Part shown: in pieces, positions 45,486-50,831 of the stretch
Position numbering within the stretch: the stretch's first letter is position 1
Layout of the letters: every line of letters begins with the position of its first letter
Source of the DNA: CAYRTD01 sp964595055
Lineage (GTDB): Bacteria > Bacteroidota > Bacteroidia > Bacteroidales > GCA-2748055
NCBI GenBank assembly: GCA_964595055.1
Contig: CAZQOV010000002.1
Span: 1 to 50,831 of the forward strand
Reading direction: 5' to 3'
DNA: 50,831 nt
Translations under genes and position numbers: made by a program
Notes under the pieces: model-generated
The model's database searches: none
What the model was told of the DNA's origin: nothing
The model's input: the letters and a program-made list of their open reading frames with translations, nothing else

Positions 45486-46187
45486 ATGATTATGGAATAC
45501 AAAAATCTCAGCATCAAGAACTGGGCGGTAGAAGACAGGCCCCGGGAAAAACTGGCGAAAAGGGGAGTGGAAAACCTGAGTGATGCAGAATTACTGGCTA
45601 TACTTATTGGTTCAGGAACGAAAAACAAATCTGCCCTGGAATTATCCAAGGAACTTCTGTTTTCCACCTCTCACAATCTGCTTGATCTTGGTAAGCTCAG
45701 TCTGGACGATTTGACAAAATTTAAAGGGATCGGAAAAACCAAAGCTATCATCATTCTGGCTGCACTTGAAATAGGGAGAAGGAGAAAATATGCAGAACCG
45801 GTTCAAAAGGTTCAAATCAGCTCAAGTAAAGATAGCTTTAAAATTTTTCAGCCTCTACTGGGCGATTTGCCGCATGAAGAATTCTGGCTTATGTTATTGA
45901 ATCGTTCCAACCGGCTCATTGAAAATGTATGCATAAGCAAAGGAGGAACCAGTGGTACGGTTATTGACACAAAAATAATTCTGAACAAAGCATTAAGCCG
46001 GCTTTCTTCAGCAATTATTGTTTGTCATAATCATCCTTCAGGTAATATTCAACCCAGTCAGGCTGATATTAAAATTACGGAAAAACTGAAAACAGCGGCC
46101 TCTACAATGGATATAATGCTCCTTGATCATATCATTATTGCCGATACACGATACTATAGTTTTTCGGATGAAGGAAAATTGATATGA
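45486..46187 (+). CDS. radC: RadC family protein (JAB/JAMM domain)
   Basis: This 233-aa protein has an N-terminal helix-hairpin-helix region (ENLSDAELLAILIGSGTKNK, then LTKFKGIGKTKAIIIL) and a C-terminal JAMM domain with HNHPSGNIQPSQAD, the His-x-His-x10-Asp metal site. It is a chromosomal RadC, whose role in repair or recombination remains unsettled. The ATG at 45486 or the third codon (45492) can be the start. No linkage to a mobile element is seen. Confidence 0.95.
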   Translation: MIMEYKNLSIKNWAVEDRPREKLAKRGVENLSDAELLAILIGSGTKNKSALELSKELLFSTSHNLLDLGKLSLDDLTKFKGIGKTKAIIILAALEIGRRRKYAEPVQKVQISSSKDSFKIFQPLLGDLPHEEFWLMLLNRSNRLIENVCISKGGTSGTVIDTKIILNKALSRLSSAIIVCHNHPSGNIQPSQADIKITEKLKTAASTMDIMLLDHIIIADTRYYSFSDEGKLI

Positions 46188-46241
46188 AGATAACGGGGTG
46201 AAGATAATACCAGGAAAAACAGATTGAGGGTGATGGTTAAA

Positions 46242-46736
46242 TTATGTACCCGGAAAGATCTTTAGGTATATTTCAAACAGGAAGGTGTAGAAGACAGTAA
46301 ATATAACAGACCATAGTACATTTGCACCGGCAAGGTATGATAACATTATTGGCTTTTTACCGAAAAATCTGACAACAAGAAAAGCTCCAACAGGGATTGA
46401 TAGTAATATGGGGGTAGCGAATGCTATGCCTATGAGCCCATATTTTGTTCGAATATTTATTATACGTCGATTTCGTTTTGTGAATTTCTTTTTTTTCCTT
46501 TTTTTAAAAAGGGGTTCTTTTAGCGAAAAAAACTTTTTCAGATATGGAGCCAGGTGATTTTTCCACAAATGAATGACCAGATCTGAAAGATAGCTGAAGA
46601 AAAAAATCCCGAGCAATCCGCCAATGTTTGTCAATATAATAGTTTTGGCTATCCCCATATTATACTCAAGAATCGCCAGTGGGAATGTCATGGCAAACTT
46701 GAAGCTGCTGAAAAAAATAACAGATAATTCTTTCAA
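46242..46736 (-). CDS. Small integral membrane protein, possibly COG2426-like
   Basis: This 164-aa protein has hydrophobic segments at about residues 7-25, 30-52, 95-120 and 128-158 separated by a basic cytoplasmic loop (KKRKKKKFTKRNRR). IGIAFATPILLSIPVGAFLVV in the third helix region resembles the small multidrug export/COG2426 family, but the match is only by eye. It stands convergent to radC and next to a DUF4836 lipoprotein gene. The function is unknown. Confidence 0.6.
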   Translation of the reverse strand: MKELSVIFFSSFKFAMTFPLAILEYNMGIAKTIILTNIGGLLGIFFFSYLSDLVIHLWKNHLAPYLKKFFSLKEPLFKKRKKKKFTKRNRRIINIRTKYGLIGIAFATPILLSIPVGAFLVVRFFGKKPIMLSYLAGANVLWSVIFTVFYTFLFEIYLKIFPGT

Positions 46737-46791
46737 ATTCTAAACTTTATTCAAAAATATGGATTTTTGATTTACCGATAAAGGGCCCGTT

Positions 46792-48354
46792 TTATTTATC
46801 GATTTGGCTCAGGAGAGTGTATAGGCTGTATTCGTCTTCTTCTGTTAGTTCCAATCTGAGTTTCCATTCTTCAAGATTGGCAGAAAAGGATAATGACTTT
46901 AGTTTACTGAAAAAAGTTTCGAGTCCTATTTCTACCTTTTCTCCCATCCTGTGGTCAATAATATCCTGTATGTTTTCAGAATAAGACCCGGCGTCCAGAT
47001 TTAAATAAAAGCAAATGGGATCCTGAATCAGGATATCACTGTATTCAGTCCGCGTTACATTATCCTCAATTTTTCCTTTTTCACTAATCCTGATGATGAT
47101 ATCTTCCTTGTTGGAAATAATGAGATCCCGGTTATTTACGGATATATAAACCGGGAAACCTCTGCTTTTGACAACATAATACTTTTCCTTTCTGACAAGA
47201 GCATCTTCTTCTTCTGCAACCTCAAGGAACCGGTTTAACCAAGATGCATTACGCATGCGGGTGGCTGATACAATTACCGGCATATTTTCTTCCGGATCAA
47301 AAAATCTCCCTGGTTTTTCTTCTTTCTTATCTTCTTCAAACTTAAAACGGTGAACCTCATTTATTGAAAAGGCCATTTCTCCACTGAATGCATCACTTAC
47401 ATTTTCTTCTGTCAAATCAAATGCATTCGTCATTTCCTCAAAGACTTTGTTAAAATCTTTATTTATAAATTTGAGAAGGTCAATAATTTTTTCCGGATTT
47501 ACATTGGAGTTTCCTATAAAGACCAGATCTTCAGATGGAATATAATCGAGCAAGGCTTTGATGGCTTCTTTATCCATGACGTTGAACTTGTTCACCGTCT
47601 CCTGCAATGACCTGTTTAGCCTGAGATTTGTAGTAAGATCAATTGCTCCTTTCTGGAATTCCAGAAAAACATGGCCATAATTGTTTTTTATTCCACCCAA
47701 TAGATCCATTGCATTTCCGAACCGGTCCAATCCTTCGAGATTTGTCGAAGTAACCCAGGCATTAATGTCCTTTTGTCTGGCCAGAAATTTATTAAAATCC
47801 TTATCCGAGAGTATTCTTTCTTCATCCTTCAGATCAATTAATTCCTTGGCAACCGATTGAAGGTTCTCCTCCCATTTGCCCATCCCGGAAAGAGCCAAAG
47901 CAATGGAATTATTATATAAAATAATACCTGCTTTCTGTTTAATAAGATCATAGTCATCCAGTTCCATTCGTTCAAATTTCTCATCGATTTCCGTTTCCAA
48001 TTCTGCTATTCTATTTTCGAACTCGCTTTTATCCTTTATGGGCATGATCAGGCCAAGGTAAGAGGGCTCTTCACCAAAAACAAAAATACTTGAAAAGTTA
48101 TCCATATCCATCCCTGACAACTCCGGATTTGCTATAATTTTTGAGCCGAATACAGCCCCGAAGTCTTCTTGTTCAAGAAAGGAAAGTTCACTTATCTTGC
48201 CTTTCTCAATAAGGTTTCCCGGATGAAGGGTTACGACAAACTTTACATTTTCAGGGATGTACCGGAAGATTTGTTTTGCAGGCCTCTCGCAGGAGTTAAA
48301 TAACAATACCCACAAAAAGGAAAATAAAACCGGGGTTCTCAGGGCTCTTTTCAT
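46792..48354 (-). CDS. DUF4836 family lipoprotein
   Basis: This 520-aa protein has a signal segment with lipobox LLFNSC (about residue 22), then FRYIPENVKFVVTLHPGNLI, the typical start of DUF4836 proteins, which are restricted to Bacteroidota. The mature part alternates helices and strands, with DYIPSEDLVFIGNSNVNPEK around residue 255. It is likely an outer-membrane or periplasmic lipoprotein. The role is unknown. It is a single gene with a 380-base noncoding gap upstream. Confidence 0.85.
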   Translation of the reverse strand: MKRALRTPVLFSFLWVLLFNSCERPAKQIFRYIPENVKFVVTLHPGNLIEKGKISELSFLEQEDFGAVFGSKIIANPELSGMDMDNFSSIFVFGEEPSYLGLIMPIKDKSEFENRIAELETEIDEKFERMELDDYDLIKQKAGIILYNNSIALALSGMGKWEENLQSVAKELIDLKDEERILSDKDFNKFLARQKDINAWVTSTNLEGLDRFGNAMDLLGGIKNNYGHVFLEFQKGAIDLTTNLRLNRSLQETVNKFNVMDKEAIKALLDYIPSEDLVFIGNSNVNPEKIIDLLKFINKDFNKVFEEMTNAFDLTEENVSDAFSGEMAFSINEVHRFKFEEDKKEEKPGRFFDPEENMPVIVSATRMRNASWLNRFLEVAEEEDALVRKEKYYVVKSRGFPVYISVNNRDLIISNKEDIIIRISEKGKIEDNVTRTEYSDILIQDPICFYLNLDAGSYSENIQDIIDHRMGEKVEIGLETFFSKLKSLSFSANLEEWKLRLELTEEDEYSLYTLLSQIDK

Positions 48355-48734
48355 GATAAGTTTAGTTAAATATTTACAATCATCAAGATAGAAAATTTTC
48401 CTGGTTATGGCCGATATCCTTTATCTTTTTTTTGACAATCTGCTATATTTTCTGCGAATGAGAAGTTTGATGAACCTCCGGCTTTTCATGTTTTTATCAA
48501 GTATCTTAAGTAGTGTTATTGGTTAGAAATGCAGAAAGTAACAGCCTGGCAACACTTGTGGCCACATGACAGTAGCGGTAAGGTGGTTAATTAAGGTGCA
48601 GAAAATCAATTCCATGCATGAAGAGATAAAAATAAAACCAGACCTCCTGGTCAGTGACCTTTGGGCTGGCTGAAACATGGATTAAGCTTTAGAATGTTCC
48701 ATCTTCTGTGAGGGTTTGTTTGCGCTTGAAAAAG
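48355..48734. other. Intergenic region without recognisable gene
   Basis: The 380 bases between the two minus-strand lipoprotein genes hold only short frames. An ACCAG-ACCTC-CTGGT hairpin-like pair lies near 48638-48652 with no T-run after it. No tRNA or repeat was seen. Confidence 0.4.
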
Positions 48735-50147
48735 TCATTTAGAAGCACAAGAATACTTGATTACCAGTTTAGGCCGCATGTTTTCCCTGGGATAATCACT
48801 TGAGGCGAACTTCAGGCCCCCGGGAAAGGGGTTTTCTTCATCGGCATGCATGAAAATGAATCCATGATTTGGGGCGGCAATCTCCTGAACGGGAACAAAA
48901 AGAGAAGTTATGTCATATACTCTCTGATTTGAACTTAATTCGGGATGTCTTTCAACGATTACCTGATTGGCTTCTATGCTTTTGGGTTGATTATCCCATG
49001 TTACCTCATCTTCATTCCAGGGTTCAACGATTTGTCGAAAAACCAGTTTTTTGCCATTCGGGTCAATGTGTTCCGGAGAAGTTTTATGGAGACTGTCCCA
49101 AACAAAAGTATCGAAGTGTAAAATCAGTTTTACACTTTCAATCTTAGCTGATTTTGGCAGATCCGACAAATCAAACTCAATCAGGCTTCTTTTTGTTCTC
49201 ATTACAGTAAGGGGCGATTCTGTAAGAAAACTTGCTTCGAAATAGTGATAATCGCCAAAGTTGTCCAAAGGATCAAGATCTGTAACCATAGCATCTTTGC
49301 CTTCTTCGGGTCCCGGTTGGATAATCACCCGTTCCAGCGTATCCTTGGACAATTTGAAGATATAAGGATCATCCGGGGTGGTATTTTTGAATACTTTCAT
49401 TCGAATGTCTCTATCAATGGAGGGATAGCCTGGTTTTTCGACAATCACATGGAGGATTTTATAACCCGGTTTTAAAAGGATTCTGTTGATTTTAGGTTTT
49501 AGCCCGTATTTAACAATTTGACCATCCGGGGTAAAAACCGTCATTTGGGCCGAAACCATCGAAGAAGGAGAAAGATTGATTGGATTATCGGCAATAACGC
49601 CAACATAGGCGATTACCGGTCGGACAATATCAAACCCAAAACTTGCATAACCAAAGTCATCCGGGTAAGCATTATGAGTTGGTAATACCTGAGGAATTAT
49701 CCGCGTTGTTTCTCCAGGCCTTATGATGAATGACACTGGTAAGGAATCATCAACAAGAAAAGCTTTGGGTGACCCCCCCCGGGGGGCCGCATAAACAATT
49801 TCCCCTTCAGGACCGATTACCAAAAACTTGGTAAGATCAAAATTTCCTGCAGCCATTTCTATTTTACCTGTGATATAACCGTTTCCGAAAACCAGTAAAG
49901 GAATAATTTCATCTTCCATGACAAATTCCCCTTTATCATTTTTTATGGATAACTGTATATGCCATGAATGATGAATATTGCTTGAATCTTTCGATTCTGG
50001 TGAATCAGATTTGTGCGTTTCCCTGGTCAGGTCTAAAGCAAATTCTATTTTGCCTTTTTGCACACTTTCGGTTTTTTCACATGAACTCCATAGCAGCACA
50101 CAAGCGAAAAAAATACCAAAAGAAAGAAATCTTGTTACTGTTTTCAT
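48735..50147 (-). CDS. DNRLRE-domain lipoprotein with an 8-G tract
   Basis: This 470-aa lipoprotein has the signal segment ending LLWSSC (about residue 23). The N-terminal half (about residues 30-270) is beta-rich, with a repeated FTPDGQIVKYGLKPKI-like pattern of unknown family. The C-terminal half is a DNRLRE-type domain (about 275-465): SLIEFDLSDLPKSAKIESVK, EPWNEDEVTWDNQP and ASSDYPRENMRPKLVIKY are typical. Such domains decorate secreted or surface proteins. A C8G6 block at 49773-49786 is read as an eight-G tract inside the coding frame (AAPRGGSP), which could slip and switch the gene. Expression may be driven from the promoter at 50167-50197. Confidence 0.85.
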   Translation of the reverse strand: MKTVTRFLSFGIFFACVLLWSSCEKTESVQKGKIEFALDLTRETHKSDSPESKDSSNIHHSWHIQLSIKNDKGEFVMEDEIIPLLVFGNGYITGKIEMAAGNFDLTKFLVIGPEGEIVYAAPRGGSPKAFLVDDSLPVSFIIRPGETTRIIPQVLPTHNAYPDDFGYASFGFDIVRPVIAYVGVIADNPINLSPSSMVSAQMTVFTPDGQIVKYGLKPKINRILLKPGYKILHVIVEKPGYPSIDRDIRMKVFKNTTPDDPYIFKLSKDTLERVIIQPGPEEGKDAMVTDLDPLDNFGDYHYFEASFLTESPLTVMRTKRSLIEFDLSDLPKSAKIESVKLILHFDTFVWDSLHKTSPEHIDPNGKKLVFRQIVEPWNEDEVTWDNQPKSIEANQVIVERHPELSSNQRVYDITSLFVPVQEIAAPNHGFIFMHADEENPFPGGLKFASSDYPRENMRPKLVIKYSCASK

Positions 50148-50166
50148 GGTCTCTGATTTTAGTTAA

Positions 50167-50197
50167 TAAAGTTAATAAAACATCCTGCCAATGTCAA
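50167..50197 (-). promoter_or_regulatory. Candidate promoter for the DNRLRE lipoprotein gene
   Basis: On the minus strand TTG (50197-50195) is followed after 20 bases by TAACTTTA (50174-50167), one base off the TAnnTTTG consensus, about 20 bases before the ATG at 50147. A seven-G run (50223-50229) lies upstream. The rest of the 302-base gap to the exonuclease gene holds no gene. Confidence 0.35.
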
Positions 50198-50449
50198 GAT
50201 GTAAATTTCTCAATAAGGGTTGCGGGGGGGTGGGAAACAAAGGACAGGCAATAGAGCTGGGAAAACAGGACAGGGAAGTTGTACTTGAGGCAGATGTATG
50301 AATCATGGCTTAGAAGGAATTTCTCAAAGAATCGGTTTTCAAAACTTATTAACATGCCTGTTATATAATTTTAAAAAAGTGTAATTTTAAATCCTCGGAA
50401 GTTTTTAACAAACAATTTTGATAATCAGCTAGATAGAACCTATTTTTTT

Positions 50450-50831
50450 GTGGATTGGTATTTAATATTTGATACAGAAACAACTGGCTTGCCCTTGCGG
50501 GATAATGCACCGATTGAAGAACTGGACAATTGGCCCCGCCTGGTTCAATTGGCCTGGCAGATACATGACGTAAAGGGTAAATTCCTAGAAGCCAGAAATT
50601 ACATCATTAAACCGGATAATTTTATTATACCCTATAACGCGCAGAAGGTTCATGGCATTTCAACGGAGAAAGCAAATGATGAAGGTGTTGAGATTCATTC
50701 TGTACTGAACAGGTTTTCCCGTGACCTGGAAAGAACACGAATAATTGCGGGACATACTATTGAGGTTGACCTGAAGATACTGGCGGCTGAATTTTTGCGG
50801 GCGGGAAGGGATAATCCTTTGCAGAAAATAC
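50450..50831 (+). CDS. DnaQ-like 3'-5' exonuclease, truncated by window end
   Basis: The frame starts at GTG 50450 and is open to the last base; about 127 residues are visible. The start VDWYLIFDTETTGLP contains the DEDDh exonuclease I motif (Asp-x-Glu), and GHTIEVDLKILAAEF carries the second Asp (exonuclease II). The motif III end is beyond the window. It resembles the epsilon-subunit/DnaQ family, sometimes fused to other domains in Bacteroidota; what follows cannot be seen. No upstream ATG is in frame, so GTG is the likely start. Confidence 0.85.
   Translation, partial: MDWYLIFDTETTGLPLRDNAPIEELDNWPRLVQLAWQIHDVKGKFLEARNYIIKPDNFIIPYNAQKVHGISTEKANDEGVEIHSVLNRFSRDLERTRIIAGHTIEVDLKILAAEFLRAGRDNPLQKI

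Overview
The window is a stretch of chromosome from a member of the Bacteroidota, most likely a marine or anaerobic Bacteroidales/Marinilabiliales-type organism (inference). Supporting signs are TAnnTTTG-type -7 promoter elements, weak Shine-Dalgarno sites, OMP_b-brl_3-type outer-membrane proteins, a remnant of a type IX secretion (T9SS) sorting domain, DUF4836/DUF4412/DNRLRE lipoproteins and secreted proteins, a two-subunit methylmalonyl-CoA mutase, and an sppA / lpxK / purine nucleoside phosphorylase neighbourhood. The DNA is AT-rich. I saw no tRNA, rRNA, CRISPR array, transposase or prophage.

Layout. 0.1-2.0 kb: a split transketolase on the minus strand, possibly the edge of a sugar or polysaccharide locus. 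2.0-2.8 kb: decayed coding fragments. 2.9-10 kb: loosely arranged accessory genes (lipoprotein, TonB-receptor-like barrel, sulfatase, metallo-beta-lactamase-fold hydrolase). 10.4-19.0 kb: one transcription unit made of a universal-stress-like protein followed by a V/A-type ATPase (E, DUF2764, A, B, D, I, K). Its promoter carries a perfect 20-bp palindrome and the unit ends in a clear terminator. The K subunit keeps all five Na+-ligand positions known from Enterococcus hirae NtpK, so this is probably a sodium pump. 19.2-21.2 kb: a two-component pair. 21.5-27.5 kb: mpl, a membrane protein whose tail is written in a heptanucleotide repeat, and methylmalonyl-CoA mutase. 27.8-29.3 kb: a DUF4412 protein and a scar joining two gene fragments.

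29.4-36.6 kb is the most interesting region. A PapD/COG1470-like periplasmic chaperone, a MORN-repeat protein and a lipoprotein lie divergent from two small paralogous secreted proteins and a 997-aa outer-membrane barrel. The barrel has N-terminal Ig-like domains and C-terminal SdrD-B-like and carboxypeptidase-regulatory-like domains. I read this as a candidate chaperone-usher-like surface-fibre system that lacks a classical usher.

36.7-46.2 kb is mostly housekeeping: fumarase with a CAP-domain lipoprotein and an ArsC/Spx-like protein, then an Fsr-like transporter, purine nucleoside phosphorylase, LpxK, SppA, FolK, ribosomal protein S20 and RadC. 46.2-50.8 kb holds a small membrane protein, a DUF4836 lipoprotein, a DNRLRE lipoprotein with an 8-G tract, and the start of a DnaQ-like exonuclease cut by the window edge.
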